The notes under the pieces were generated by a model. It did not search any database. It was not told the DNA's origin and saw only the letters and a program-made list of their open reading frames with translations. From an uncultured Actinomycetes bacterium (GTDB lineage Bacteria > Actinomycetota > Actinomycetes > Nanopelagicales > Nanopelagicaceae): DNA of 64,000 bases. The stretch lies in assembly GCA_903850565.1 (NCBI GenBank), contig CAINLV010000029.1, forward strand, positions 62,001-126,000. Reading direction: 5' to 3'. The translations under genes and the position numbers were made by a program. Below, piece after piece: positions 1 through 8,023 of the stretch (position 1 is the stretch's first letter; every line of letters starts with the position of its first letter).

Positions 1-154
1 CGCCGCGATCCAATCGAGCAGTGATAACAAAGCCAGAGATCACAAAGAAAATATCAACACCTAGAAACCCGCCTTTTACTTGCGAAAATTCCAGATGATA
101 AAAAAGAACCGAAACAATAGCCAGGCCTCGCAGGGCCTGGATATCTCTTCTCAT
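1..154 (-). CDS. Acyltransferase 3 family protein (OafA/YrhL type), N-terminal fragment
   Basis: This is the first 51 codons of a membrane acyltransferase; the rest lies beyond the left edge. The reverse strand starts at ATG 154 and reads MRRDIQALRGLAIVSVLFYH, then a stretch containing GGFLGVDIFFVISGFVI. R-x-D-I-Q-x-L-R-G followed by a helix with a conserved His, and GxxGVDxFFVxSG, are hallmarks of the first two membrane segments of acyltransferase 3 proteins, which transfer acetyl or other acyl groups to cell-surface polysaccharides. The acceptor cannot be told from the fragment. Family assignment is firm; the role in surface-glycan decoration is inferred from the family. Confidence 0.85.
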   Translation of the reverse strand, partial: MRRDIQALRGLAIVSVLFYHLEFSQVKGGFLGVDIFFVISGFVITARLDRG

Positions 155-170
155 TACTTAATGACGACTT

Positions 171-632
171 TTATGACTTGAGTTCAACTGTTAATTCAAT
201 TTCAACTGGTGCATCCAATGGAAGTTCGGCAACGCCGATGGCAGATCTAGCGTGCTTGCCATTGGTGTCTCCCCACAACTTTATAAGGAGTTCTGATGCG
301 CCGTTCACAACAAAGGGACAGTTGATGAAACCCGATACGCCATTTACATATCCAACAACTCGGACAACCCGGACGATGTCATCCACATTTGCAACGGTAT
401 TGATTGCAGCCAGGGCGTTGAGAAGGCAAACCTGGGCCATCTCTTTTGCTTGTTCCGGAGTAACTCCGCCATCGACCTTTCCGATATGAGGAATTTTTCC
501 ATCAATAAGTGGCAGTTGACCCGCAGTGAAAACTAAGTTCCCCGTCTTTACCGCTGGGATGTAAGCGGCGACAGGAAGAGATGCCACCGGTAGGACTAAT
601 CCAAGTTCAGCAAGTTTGGCTGCGACATCCAT
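171..632 (-). CDS. RidA/YjgF-family protein
   Basis: A 153-residue protein of the RidA/YjgF/L-PSP superfamily. Members hydrolyse reactive enamine/imine intermediates released by PLP enzymes, or serve in ring-cleavage pathways. The N-terminal half carries the pattern AAYIPAVKTGNLVFTAGQLP, followed by a helix with QVCLLNALAAI. It is longer than classical RidA (about 130 residues) and resembles the YjgF-like subgroup whose C-terminus reads ARSAIGVAELPLDAPVEIE; the arginine in that motif corresponds to the usual carboxylate-binding Arg. The start directly abuts the stop of the small DUF4177 gene upstream, so the two are probably cotranscribed with the YqeY gene. The specific substrate is unknown. 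Confidence 0.85.
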   Translation of the reverse strand: MDVAAKLAELGLVLPVASLPVAAYIPAVKTGNLVFTAGQLPLIDGKIPHIGKVDGGVTPEQAKEMAQVCLLNALAAINTVANVDDIVRVVRVVGYVNGVSGFINCPFVVNGASELLIKLWGDTNGKHARSAIGVAELPLDAPVEIELTVELKS

Positions 633-788
633 TTATTTTGCCTCGCGCTTCATGTAAGCAACCAACTGCTCGCCAGTTCCAGGAGCGGGAACGACCTGAA
701 CCAGCTCCCAACCCTCCGAGCCCCAAGTATCGAGGATTTGCTTGGTTGCGTGTGAAAGCAAGGGCACCGTTACATATTCAAACTTCAT
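633..788 (-). CDS. DUF4177-like small protein (51 aa)
   Basis: A 51-codon gene starting at ATG 788 (MKFEYVTVPLLSHATKQIL) and ending in YMKREAK. The order of a short beta strand, a helix, the signature WGSEGWELVQV and a closing strand matches DUF4177 proteins, where the motif is usually G-x-x-GWELVxV. It lies between the YqeY and RidA genes with a 23-bp gap upstream and no gap downstream, and AGGAGAAAT just before the start is a good ribosome binding site. Function is unknown. In actinobacteria this little gene often sits beside RidA, which is the only contextual clue. Confidence 0.75.
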   Translation of the reverse strand: MKFEYVTVPLLSHATKQILDTWGSEGWELVQVVPAPGTGEQLVAYMKREAK

Positions 789-811
789 TATTTCTCCTTC
801 TCGCGATTTCA

Positions 812-1264
812 TTAACCAGCAAGTGCTGCTTTAACCAAAGTTGAAACTAATCCGCCATCTGCTTTGCCAGCGATTTGAGGGGAAACTATTTTCATAACCA
901 GTCCCATGCCTGCCGGTCCAGTGGCGCCAGACTGGGCAATAGCTGCGGCGATGATTTCTTGGATTTGCACCTCGGATAACTGCTCCGGCAGGTACAGGGC
1001 GATGACTTCACCTTCGGCTCGCTCTTGAGCAGCACGGTCGGGGCGGTTGGCCGCAGTAAAAGCCTCCGCTGACTCGCGACGCTTCTTTGCTTCCCGGGAG
1101 AGAACGGTGATGATCTCGGCCTCGGTCAAGGTGCGAGCACTCTTTCCAGAGACTTCCTCGTTGGTAATTGCGGTGAGAACCATTCGGATTGTGCCTGAAT
1201 TGACCTCACTTCGGGAGCGAATCGCTTCAGTCAGATCCGCCTGGAGTCGTTCTTTTAGTCCCAT
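812..1264 (-). CDS. GatB/YqeY domain protein
   Basis: A 150-residue protein made only of the YqeY domain, related to the C-terminal tRNA-binding region of GatB, the amidotransferase subunit. The N-terminus (LKERLQADLTEAIRSRSEV) and the C-terminal signature GPAGMGLVMKIVSP, then AGKADGGLVSTLVK, match the family, where the second part is normally G-K-A-D-G-x-x-V. Full length is typical (about 150). A role in amidation of misacylated tRNA has been suggested for the family but not settled. It is the first gene of a leftward unit with DUF4177 and RidA, and is divergent from the phosphoesterase starting 15 bp away, so the two share a very short promoter region. Confidence 0.9.
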   Translation of the reverse strand: MGLKERLQADLTEAIRSRSEVNSGTIRMVLTAITNEEVSGKSARTLTEAEIITVLSREAKKRRESAEAFTAANRPDRAAQERAEGEVIALYLPEQLSEVQIQEIIAAAIAQSGATGPAGMGLVMKIVSPQIAGKADGGLVSTLVKAALAG

Positions 1265-1278
1265 AGGGGTATCTTCTC

Positions 1279-2103
1279 ATGTCTATGGCTTATCAGGTGC
1301 GAAGAGAATCGGTCCCCATCTTGTCCTTGGGCGCCCGAGACATTCGCGTGCTTCATATATCCGACCTTCACCTGACACCCTCCAGCCATTCTGAAATTGG
1401 CGATATAAAAAGTTTGAAAGACCTAAATCCCGACCTGGTGATTGTCACTGGTGATTTCCTGGCTCACATGAAGGCAGTACCTGTTGTCCTGGATGCGCTT
1501 TCCAATTTACTTTCATTGCCTGGGGTATTTGTTTTCGGGTCTAACGATTATTACGCACCGAAATTTAAAAACCCACTGGCCTACCTCAGAAGCGATCATG
1601 GGGGGAGAAAGTTGGGCCGAGAACTACCTTGGCAAGAACTAGATGCAGGGCTTCAATCCAAAGGATGGGTTAACGTCAATCATCAGCGCGCTTTGTTGAA
1701 AATTAACGGAAGTAACCTTGAATTTCGTGGCACCGACGACGCCCATTTGAATTTGGATAAATATGGCGAAGTTGCAGGTGAGCCCAGTCCGCAGGCCGAT
1801 GTTGCAATCGGAGTCACGCATGCTCCATATTTGCGAATTCTGGAATCTATGTCGGAAGATCAACTGGATATGATTTTTGCCGGTCATACACATGGTGGTC
1901 AAGTGCGACTCCCTTGGCCTGGCGGAAGTAAAGCTCTAACGACCAATTGTGATTTACCAACCTGGCGCGCCCGTGGTTTAACAAAAGTGCAAGACGAACC
2001 GTGGCTCAATGTTTCCGCAGGAATGGGCACCAGTCCCTTTGCAAAAATAAGAGTGGCATCTCCTCCAGAAGTTTCTTTGATTACGTTGGAGCCATCGCTG
2101 TAG
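1279..2103 (+). CDS. Calcineurin-like metallophosphoesterase
   Basis: A 274-residue metallophosphoesterase. The metal-binding blocks occur in order: VLHISDLHLTP (D-x-H), VTGDFL (G-D), FGSNDYY (the family block GNHD in the variant GSND), IGVTHAP (H) and FAGHTHGGQVRLP (GHTH). The set is complete, so catalysis on a phosphate ester is expected; relatives act on UDP-diacylglucosamine or unknown lipids. There is no clear signal peptide or membrane segment, unlike membrane-anchored YkuE-type relatives. The start could be ATG 1279 or ATG 1285, two codons later. It diverges from the YqeY gene. Substrate unknown. Confidence 0.88.
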   Translation: MSMAYQVRRESVPILSLGARDIRVLHISDLHLTPSSHSEIGDIKSLKDLNPDLVIVTGDFLAHMKAVPVVLDALSNLLSLPGVFVFGSNDYYAPKFKNPLAYLRSDHGGRKLGRELPWQELDAGLQSKGWVNVNHQRALLKINGSNLEFRGTDDAHLNLDKYGEVAGEPSPQADVAIGVTHAPYLRILESMSEDQLDMIFAGHTHGGQVRLPWPGGSKALTTNCDLPTWRARGLTKVQDEPWLNVSAGMGTSPFAKIRVASPPEVSLITLEPSL

Positions 2104-2118
2104 CTAAGGGCTAATTAC

Positions 2119-3111
2119 TTACCAACGAAATATTGGACGAGAAATTACATCTGCTTCATAAAGGGAATCAATGTCGTTATAAATTCTGGACTCGCTGGAA
2201 ATTAGCGGAGTTGTTTCAAACTTGTTGATTATTTCCCTTAATAATACGTACTGTACTGAGGACCTGTAATAACCTTTGGAATTAAGATCCCAATCGATCT
2301 TTTCATCCAAGTTTGAAGTGAATTTATAGTGAAGCAGCGCACCTGAAACATCCAAATTCGGCACCTCGTAAATTGCATGATCATGCAGGTGTCGCGCTCC
2401 GGCCCCATTATTTATTAACGGAACCTTCCATGATTTTGGCCCATTCAAACCCACGCCGTATTCACTCAGAATCGATTCCACCAATTCTGGGTATTGCGAA
2501 TTAAGTTGCATTAGAAGTCTAGAAATTATTCCTCGTTCAAATTTTATTGCAGGTTCATATCTTCCATCTTCGTACTCATGATACGGACCTTGATCAAAGA
2601 AAATCGCTTGGCTAATTTCGCTATTACCTACCGGGGAATTTCGTTGGGAAAGCGTTAATGGGTAAAGCTCAACCATAGCGGCGGTCATATGAGAAATTTT
2701 TCTAGTCTCCAAATGTTGGATGCACTCAGGCAAGGATGGAAACTCTTTTGGTAGCACCAAGAACTCGTCAGCATCGGCGACTAAAACCCAACCATTGGGG
2801 ACAAATTGCTTTGGAAGGTTGGCTTTCATCCAATGAACAAATCTCATTTCGGTTCCGTTGTTGTACAGACCTACCACTTCACCAAAATTAGTATCTGAAG
2901 TTAGAACTGAAGTATTTTCTTCGCCGAGTAGATATTCCAGGGTGCCATCCTTGGAATGATCATCATAAAAAATAAATTGATTAATTCCCAAATTACGATA
3001 ATGACTGAAGAACTCCGGAAGAAGTGCTATCTCATTTCGAACTATCGAAAAAAGAGTTGGTTCGCGCTGCTCAAGGGTATCTACCTTTAAGGAACGGACA
3101 TCTGGAATCAA
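2119..3111 (-). CDS. Glycosyltransferase, GT2-like (Glyco_tranf_2_4 type)
   Basis: A 330-residue predicted glycosyltransferase. The N-terminus reads FSIVRNEIALLPEFFSHYRN followed by FIFYDDHSKDGT, the typical nucleotide-sugar fold of GT2 relatives annotated as Glyco_tranf_2_4 or GT92-like. VLVADADEFLVLP supplies the DxD metal and sugar-nucleotide site. The C-terminal half has HLHDHAIYEV and ends in RPIFRW. No membrane helices are evident. It is monocistronic, converges on the phosphoesterase with a 15-bp gap, and is divergent from the GH16 gene. Role in surface glycan synthesis is plausible because an acyltransferase lies nearby, but donor and acceptor are unknown. Confidence 0.75.
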   Translation of the reverse strand: MIPDVRSLKVDTLEQREPTLFSIVRNEIALLPEFFSHYRNLGINQFIFYDDHSKDGTLEYLLGEENTSVLTSDTNFGEVVGLYNNGTEMRFVHWMKANLPKQFVPNGWVLVADADEFLVLPKEFPSLPECIQHLETRKISHMTAAMVELYPLTLSQRNSPVGNSEISQAIFFDQGPYHEYEDGRYEPAIKFERGIISRLLMQLNSQYPELVESILSEYGVGLNGPKSWKVPLINNGAGARHLHDHAIYEVPNLDVSGALLHYKFTSNLDEKIDWDLNSKGYYRSSVQYVLLREIINKFETTPLISSESRIYNDIDSLYEADVISRPIFRW

Positions 3112-3195
3112 GTTGAACCAATCTCTATAGAAAATGTTATGTGGCGACTATACAAGATGTCTCAAATCCCCCTTAATCAGGAAGGGAATATCGCT

Positions 3196-3211
3196 ATGAA
3201 AGCGCTATCAT
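3196..3211. promoter_or_regulatory. LacI-family operator before the GH16 gene
   Basis: ATGAAAGCGCTATCAT is a 16-bp inverted repeat with one mismatch. It differs at one base from the perfect palindrome at 45880-45895, and both carry the central AAAGCGCT typical of LacI/GalR-family operators. It lies 6 bp before the GH16 start codon. TATCAT inside it (3206-3211) could be the -10 box of a leaderless promoter, since no ribosome binding site precedes the start. A repressor bound here would cover the promoter. The regulator gene is not in this window. Confidence 0.7.
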
Positions 3212-3217
3212 TATGAA

Positions 3218-5245
3218 ATGCGCAGCAAAAGAACGGTAACTCTTCTTTTGCTTATAGCTTTCTCCTTCAGCCTTCAACCGGCGCTGGGCGCGACTAAAAC
3301 AATTAATGGAACAGCTTGTAAGAAATTGGGATCCACAACAATTTCGTTAAAGAAAAAGTATCTTTGTACGAAGAAAAGTGGTCGTTTGATTTGGGCCTTA
3401 TATGTTGCGCCAAAATTAAGCACGCCAACGCCATCTATTAAGCCGACTCCGACTCCAGTTGCATTGCCAAGTAGTTCGGCCACACCAAGACCGTCTTCAA
3501 CGCGTACCCCAATTCCAAAGCGGACACCTGTTGCAATTCCAACTCCGGTGTTTCCCCGCACCCCAACGCCTCGTCCAACGCCAACGCCAACACCGACGCC
3601 AACTCCGACACTTACGCCGACTCCAACGCCGACTCCAACGCCAACTCCCACACCTACTCCGACTCCGACGCCAACACCAACGCCAACACCCACTCCGACG
3701 CCTACTCCGACACCTACTCCGACACCTACTCCGACACCTACTCCAACGCCAACACCCACTCCGGCACCTGCGCCTGCACCTGCACCTGCACCTGCACCTG
3801 CACCGACGCCGACTCCCACACCAACGCCAACGCCAACTCCAACGCCAACTCCAACTCCAACTCCAACAATCGTTGGAACTGGTCTACCTCGATCGGTATT
3901 GCTCGCTGGCTCAACTGGCCTACTAGGTTTAGTTGATAAAACTTCGGCATCAAAAGATTGGGCGCAGTTTTACGGAACTGGGCTGGGATATAAAGATGCA
4001 TATGTGCTGCAATCTTCAACCTTTGCATTGGTGTGGAAAGTGACCAACGCACAAGGTCTGCCAATGGCAAATCAACAAGTTTGGTTGCAAGCCAACAAAG
4101 GTTACGGGGGAAGCACAGCAACATTTACCTGTGGATCAGTAGGGGTCTCAAATACTGCTGGTGCAAATGATGGAGCTCTCATTTCAGGGAACACAGATAG
4201 CCAAGGAAATGTAACTTTCACTTTGACCAATACTTCTCTCACGGGCGAACCAGCATCGACACCACCCAATGGAATTGATACATTGAATGCGGCGAATGGC
4301 GCAATCTACGGACAGTTTGGGTTAAGAATCGGAACAGTCGCGCAAATTTCTCAATCTATGGACATTGTTGACGTTCACATCATTTCTTCTGGAGTAGCTC
4401 CCACTCCAACTCCAAGTGCTTCACCTTCACCTTCACCTACCCCAACCACGATTCCCTCCGCGCTAATCTGGAGCCAGGAATTCAACGACGCGGTCGGAAC
4501 CAAGCCAGATTCGCAGTATTGGACGCCACTTATCGGCGATGGAAGCTCTATTGGTTTATACCGATATGGAACTGGTGAAATTGAAATAAACACCGCCGAT
4601 GCCGCAGCGCAAGATGGAAATGGCAATCTGGTAATTACGGCACAGAAGAGCAATGGCACTTGGACAAGTTCCCGGTTATGGACACAGGGCAAGATCAATT
4701 TCCAATATGGGAATATCGAAGCGCGAATCAAAATGCCGACTGGTCGTGGTCCTTGGCCGGCTTTTTGGATGCTTGGTTCTAATTACATGCCACCCGTTCC
4801 ACCTGTCGGTTCAAATTTTGGAAAAGTGAGTTGGCCCAATAGCGGCGAAATAGATATTGCAGAAGTTCTAGGTGGTAGCACCACGACATCTCAAGGAACA
4901 ATCCATGGAAATGATCCTGGATCTACTTCCGATTGGAAAGGTGGAGCGGGATACACCGGGTACACGCCGAATACTTTTAACTTGTCGGCAGATTTTCATA
5001 CCTACGGAATGCTTTGGACTCCAACTGGAATTACCTTTACTTTCGATGGCGTTGCCTTTGCCACTAACACAAAGGCAAATATCACTACGCAAACTGGTGG
5101 CGTCTGGCCTTTTGATCAACCATTCTTCTTAATCCTAAACGTGGCCATCGATCAGTCGTATTTAGATCCAAATCTCACTTCTACCAAAATGTATGTGGAT
5201 TGGATTCGCTACTCCAGTTACAACGGAACCGGTGCCATCAAATAA
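3218..5245 (+). CDS. Secreted GH16 endo-glucanase (laminarinase type) with Thr-Pro linker
   Basis: A 675-residue extracellular enzyme. Residues 1-24 are a signal peptide (ends PALGA). Residues 27-60 form a small two-cysteine module ([18 protein letters not shown]) also seen in two other exported proteins here. Residues 115-217 are an almost pure Thr-Pro/Ala-Pro linker. About 218-395 is a beta-rich, Ig-like domain of unknown role, followed by a second short linker. From about 415 to the end is a GH16 domain: [24 protein letters not shown], and the catalytic signature [10 protein letters not shown] (nucleophile and acid/base Glu in E-x-D-x-x-E). The family cleaves beta-1,3 or mixed beta-glucans. 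A LacI-type operator abuts the start, linking it to the glucosidase locus at 45.9-52.4 kb. Confidence 0.9.
   Translation: MRSKRTVTLLLLIAFSFSLQPALGATKTINGTACKKLGSTTISLKKKYLCTKKSGRLIWALYVAPKLSTPTPSIKPTPTPVALPSSSATPRPSSTRTPIPKRTPVAIPTPVFPRTPTPRPTPTPTPTPTPTLTPTPTPTPTPTPTPTPTPTPTPTPTPTPTPTPTPTPTPTPTPTPTPTPTPAPAPAPAPAPAPAPTPTPTPTPTPTPTPTPTPTPTIVGTGLPRSVLLAGSTGLLGLVDKTSASKDWAQFYGTGLGYKDAYVLQSSTFALVWKVTNAQGLPMANQQVWLQANKGYGGSTATFTCGSVGVSNTAGANDGALISGNTDSQGNVTFTLTNTSLTGEPASTPPNGIDTLNAANGAIYGQFGLRIGTVAQISQSMDIVDVHIISSGVAPTPTPSASPSPSPTPTTIPSALIWSQEFNDAVGTKPDSQYWTPLIGDGSSIGLYRYGTGEIEINTADAAAQDGNGNLVITAQKSNGTWTSSRLWTQGKINFQYGNIEARIKMPTGRGPWPAFWMLGSNYMPPVPPVGSNFGKVSWPNSGEIDIAEVLGGSTTTSQGTIHGNDPGSTSDWKGGAGYTGYTPNTFNLSADFHTYGMLWTPTGITFTFDGVAFATNTKANITTQTGGVWPFDQPFFLILNVAIDQSYLDPNLTSTKMYVDWIRYSSYNGTGAIK
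3560..3868 (+). repeat. Hexanucleotide repeat coding for the (Thr-Pro)n linker
   Basis: About 50 tandem copies of an ACNCCN-type hexamer encode residues 115-217 of the GH16 protein, with a block of GCACCT/GCGCCT units (Ala-Pro) at about 3763-3801. Third codon positions vary (acg, aca, act, acc; ccg, cca, cct, ccc), so copies are not identical at the DNA level. This favours selection on the protein linker over recent slippage. Such linkers are extended and often glycosylated in secreted actinobacterial enzymes. Because of its repetitive nature the length in the assembly may not be exact. Confidence 0.9.
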
Positions 5246-5279
5246 GAAGATAAGTAAGAAGATAAGTAAGAAGATAAGA
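5244..5279. repeat. Three tandem 12-bp repeats
   Basis: AAGAAGATAAGT is repeated three times head to tail (the third copy ends in A). The first copy overlaps the stop codon of the GH16 gene, and the block ends four bases before the CCA end of tRNA-Pro on the other strand. Read from the tRNA strand it is a CTTATCTTCTTA-type pyrimidine tract and could help end the tRNA transcript. This is a slippage-type repeat with no known function. Confidence 0.75.
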
Positions 5280-5282
5280 AGG

Positions 5283-5359
5283 TGGTCGGGGTGACGGGAT
5301 TTGAACCCACGACCTCGCCGTCCCGAACGGCGCGCGCTACCAATCTGCGCCACACCCCG
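5283..5359 (-). tRNA. tRNA-Pro (CGG)
   Basis: The reverse strand folds into a cloverleaf: acceptor CGGGGTG pairs with CACCCCG, the D arm is GCGC...GCGC with the loop AGATTGGTA, the anticodon arm is CGCCG-TTCGGGA-CGGCG with anticodon CGG, and the T loop is TTCAAAT. The discriminator is A (5286) and CCA is encoded (5285-5283). It reads the proline codon CCG. Confidence 0.95.
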
Positions 5360-5422
5360 ATTGCTCAATATTAATAGTTGATTCTTATATTAAGTAAGGG
5401 TATTAAAAACTAAGATGGAAGA

Positions 5423-6490
5423 GTGAATAGCGAACAGTCAGAAAAATATGCTCGTATCTGTCAACTTCTGGATGAGAAGAAACTCGATGCAGTAGTTCTC
5501 CGCAAACAGGCCAACGTGGGTTGGATGATCGGTGGCCGGGCAAATATTCCAACCACTGTGGAGCTCTCTTGTCTCGATGTGGTTATTTCCAGAGAAGGTG
5601 TCACTGTTGTTACCAATGTGATTGAGGCGCCTCGGCTTGATGCCGAAGAGTTAAATGGAATCGGCCGCATCATTGCGGTTCCCTGGTGGCAAGGCCGTGA
5701 ATCTCAATTACCGCACGGCGCGCATGTCGGCGTGGATACCGCGGATTCGGACTGTCTCAATATTGGAACCGAAATTGAAAACCTTCGGCGCGCACTCAAC
5801 GAAGAAGAGGTAGAGCGATTGCGCTCCATCGCCACCGATTCGGCCAAAGCAATGTATGAAGCGCTCCGAACTCTCACCGGAAGGGAGAGTGAGGTCGAAG
5901 TCGCCGGTGCTATCGCTGGACAACTCTGGGCTCGGAACTTAGAGCCGGTAGTCCTGTTAGTCGCGGGAGAGATTCGCGCTCCTTTCTTCAGACATGCACT
6001 TCCCACTGTTTCACCCGTCGGAAATCGAGCCGTCGCATCCATCTGCGCCCGCCGAAAGGGTTTGATCGCCAGCGCAACCAGAATTGTGACTTTTGGCGAA
6101 CTTTCCGACCATGACGTTGACCAATATCAGCGACTTCTAGAAGTCGAAGCTGCCTTTTTGGATCAAACCACGGTCGGGAACACCTTTGGTGAGGTCCTGG
6201 TCGAGGCCGTGAGCGCCTACGAAGATCAAGGATTCGATGCCAACGAATGGCACCATCATCACCAGGGCGGTTCTTCTGGCTATTTGCCTCGGGACTTCCC
6301 GGCGACGCCACAGAATTCCACGCCAATCCTGCCGGGCAATGTGATCGCTTGGAACCCGACTGCCGCCGGCTGGAAAGTGGAAGATACCTTGATCATGACC
6401 GATTCCGGCTTTGAAATCCTAACCATTGAGGATCATTGGCCCATTCAGGTCGTGCATGAGCGAAAGCGGCCTGCCCTGTTGCGCCATTAG
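5423..6490 (+). CDS. M24 (pita-bread fold) protein, probably catalytically altered
   Basis: A 355-residue protein resembling Xaa-Pro aminopeptidases: an N-terminal creatinase-like domain (about 1-125: LDAVVLRKQANVGWMIGG) and a pita-bread domain (about 130-345: LRRALNEEEVERLRSIATDS). In active M24 enzymes two Asp, one His and two Glu bind two metals. Here the strand that should hold the first Asp reads ASICARRKGLIASATR, where D-x-G-x-x-x-x-G-x-x-S-D-x-T-R is expected, and both Asp are missing. A His-rich loop (EWHHHHQGGSSGY) and VEDTLIM near the end are kept. It is therefore likely a non-peptidase relative. The start is GTG 5423 behind GGAAGA. It sits upstream of the sulfosugar locus; a role there is unproven. 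Confidence 0.7.
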   Translation: MNSEQSEKYARICQLLDEKKLDAVVLRKQANVGWMIGGRANIPTTVELSCLDVVISREGVTVVTNVIEAPRLDAEELNGIGRIIAVPWWQGRESQLPHGAHVGVDTADSDCLNIGTEIENLRRALNEEEVERLRSIATDSAKAMYEALRTLTGRESEVEVAGAIAGQLWARNLEPVVLLVAGEIRAPFFRHALPTVSPVGNRAVASICARRKGLIASATRIVTFGELSDHDVDQYQRLLEVEAAFLDQTTVGNTFGEVLVEAVSAYEDQGFDANEWHHHHQGGSSGYLPRDFPATPQNSTPILPGNVIAWNPTAAGWKVEDTLIMTDSGFEILTIEDHWPIQVVHERKRPALLRH

Positions 6491-6564
6491 CCCCAATTAT
6501 TGTTATAAAAAAGTTCCCTAGATTCGTTGACGAACCCGCCCTTTCGGTGGCACTCTCTGCCAAG

Positions 6565-6577
6565 AGGTCTTACCACT
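6565..6577. promoter_or_regulatory. GntR/FCD-type operator copy 1 (AGGT-NNN-ACCACT)
   Basis: AGGTCTTACCACT, an inverted repeat GGT-N3-ACC with a conserved ACT tail, ends nine bases before the start of the FucI-like gene. Two near-identical copies stand at 14848-14860 and 14922-14934, before the other two transcription units of the locus. TGGT-N(about 3)-ACCA is the usual half-site pattern of FadR/FCD-type GntR regulators, and one is encoded in the same locus. The site also argues that translation starts at 6587 and not further upstream. Confidence 0.65.
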
Positions 6578-6586
6578 GGGAGTTCA

Positions 6587-7987
6587 ATGACGCGCGTCGC
6601 ACTGGTTGCATTAGCTAGACCCACCTTTGATTTACGGTGGGCACAGGCAAATTTCGATAGCGCACGAAAACTTCTCACTGATTTAGGTGCCGAAGTGGTC
6701 GGACCAGCAGAACTCATAATGACTTCGGAGGATGTTGCCGCCGTCAATCTCCCCGATGCCGATCTTCATATTCTCTTCATGGCCTCTTTCTCCGATGCCT
6801 CTCCCGCCGTTGCGCTCTTGGGAAATGTTGCTGGACCGATTCTGGGTTGGTCTATGCGGGAACCGGGCGAAGTGGGCGAACGCTTGAAGTTGAATTCAAT
6901 GTGCGGTGTAAACCTGGCGGCCCATGCCCTACTTAATGTTGGGCAAACGCTCCGACATATTCACGGCAATGCCGACGAAAAAGAAGTGCGCGAATTGTTA
7001 GCAAATGCACTTATGGGAGAACTTCCTCCCATTTCCACTCTCGAGCTGAAAAGTGGCGAGCTAGCCTCGGAAGCGGATGTTGCTCTCGCTTTAGAAAAGT
7101 TGGCGAATCGAAAAATCGGATCAGTTGGAGAAGCACCAGGTGGTTTCTCGCCATGTGTTTATGACAGCGATCAATTACAAGCACTCTTTGGTTTAACTGT
7201 TGAACAGATGAATATGGATGAGGCCTTCGCAAGGATTTCTCAAGTTTCCACCGAACGCAGCGATCTTGCTTACGCAAGTGCGGTGGCAGCTCAACCTTCG
7301 CTTAGCGATGTAAATGTTGCTGAAGCTAAAAAGGTTTCTGGCGTAGAAGTGGCCTTAGATGATTGGCGCTCCGAAGCGGCCCTTGATGCAATTGCAATTC
7401 GGTGCTGGCCAGAATTTCCCACCGATTTGGGCGCATGTATCTGCTCATCATTGGGAAGACTTTCCGATCGCGGCATCGTCACTACGTGTGAGCGCGATGT
7501 CCTTGGAGCGGTAACTATGCTGGTCTGCGAAGCGCTCGGTAGTGATCAAAATTATTTGGTGGATATCGTCGATCTAGATGCCAGTGCTGGACTTGTTCGG
7601 TTATGGCATTGTGGTTCGGCAGCAACAAAATTGGCAGCCGATCCCAGCAATGCAACTCAATCCATTCATTGCAATCGCAAATTGGGAGTTGCCGGTAATT
7701 TTCCGCTTAAAACTGGAGCAGTGACCCTGTTCCGAATTGATCGGGATGTAGATCCAGCGAACAAAACGGGTCTACGCATTGTTATGAGCCGTGGGGAATC
7801 CATCGCTGCTCCTAACCAGTTCCAAGGAAATACAGCGACGGTCGTGACAGAACCAGATGCTGCAGCACTTGTAAACGCCATCATCACTGGTGGATACCCA
7901 CATCACCTAGTTATTTCTTGGGTTGATGTAAGACCGGGTATCCGTCGAATGGCGAAGTTGTTGGGGATACCCCTCAATGAATGGTAA
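6587..7987 (+). CDS. L-fucose/L-arabinose isomerase-like protein; candidate sulfoquinovose isomerase
   Basis: A 466-residue protein with the L-fucose isomerase-type fold: N-terminal Rossmann-like domains (MTRVALVALARPTFD, ILGWSMREPGE, LNSMCGVNLAAHAL) and a C-terminal domain with LVRLWHCGSAA and the closing PHHLVISWVDVRP, RRMAKLLGIPLNEW. HCG and the paired His near the C-terminus are typical of this group and could hold the metal and substrate. I chose ATG 6587 because GGGAG stands five bases upstream; a longer TTG-started version from 6527 would swallow the operator. It heads a unit with a sugar transporter, YihV-like kinase and YihT-like aldolase, so the missing step, SQ to sulfofructose, is its most likely job. 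Family call is good; substrate is inferred. Confidence 0.72.
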   Translation: MTRVALVALARPTFDLRWAQANFDSARKLLTDLGAEVVGPAELIMTSEDVAAVNLPDADLHILFMASFSDASPAVALLGNVAGPILGWSMREPGEVGERLKLNSMCGVNLAAHALLNVGQTLRHIHGNADEKEVRELLANALMGELPPISTLELKSGELASEADVALALEKLANRKIGSVGEAPGGFSPCVYDSDQLQALFGLTVEQMNMDEAFARISQVSTERSDLAYASAVAAQPSLSDVNVAEAKKVSGVEVALDDWRSEAALDAIAIRCWPEFPTDLGACICSSLGRLSDRGIVTTCERDVLGAVTMLVCEALGSDQNYLVDIVDLDASAGLVRLWHCGSAATKLAADPSNATQSIHCNRKLGVAGNFPLKTGAVTLFRIDRDVDPANKTGLRIVMSRGESIAAPNQFQGNTATVVTEPDAAALVNAIITGGYPHHLVISWVDVRPGIRRMAKLLGIPLNEW

Positions 7988-8023
7988 CCAAACCTCACCC
8001 CTACGAAATGCAAGGATCACACT

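Noticed and set aside
3274-4124. Long Gly-Val-rich and Gln/Arg-rich open frames opposite or across the GH16 linker
   Set aside because: They are out-of-frame readings of the Thr-Pro hexamer repeat and lack starts with ribosome sites.
7982-7992. TGGTAACCA before the binding-protein gene as a fourth GntR site
   Set aside because: Half-site spacing differs (one base instead of three), no ACT tail, and it overlaps the stop codon of the previous gene.
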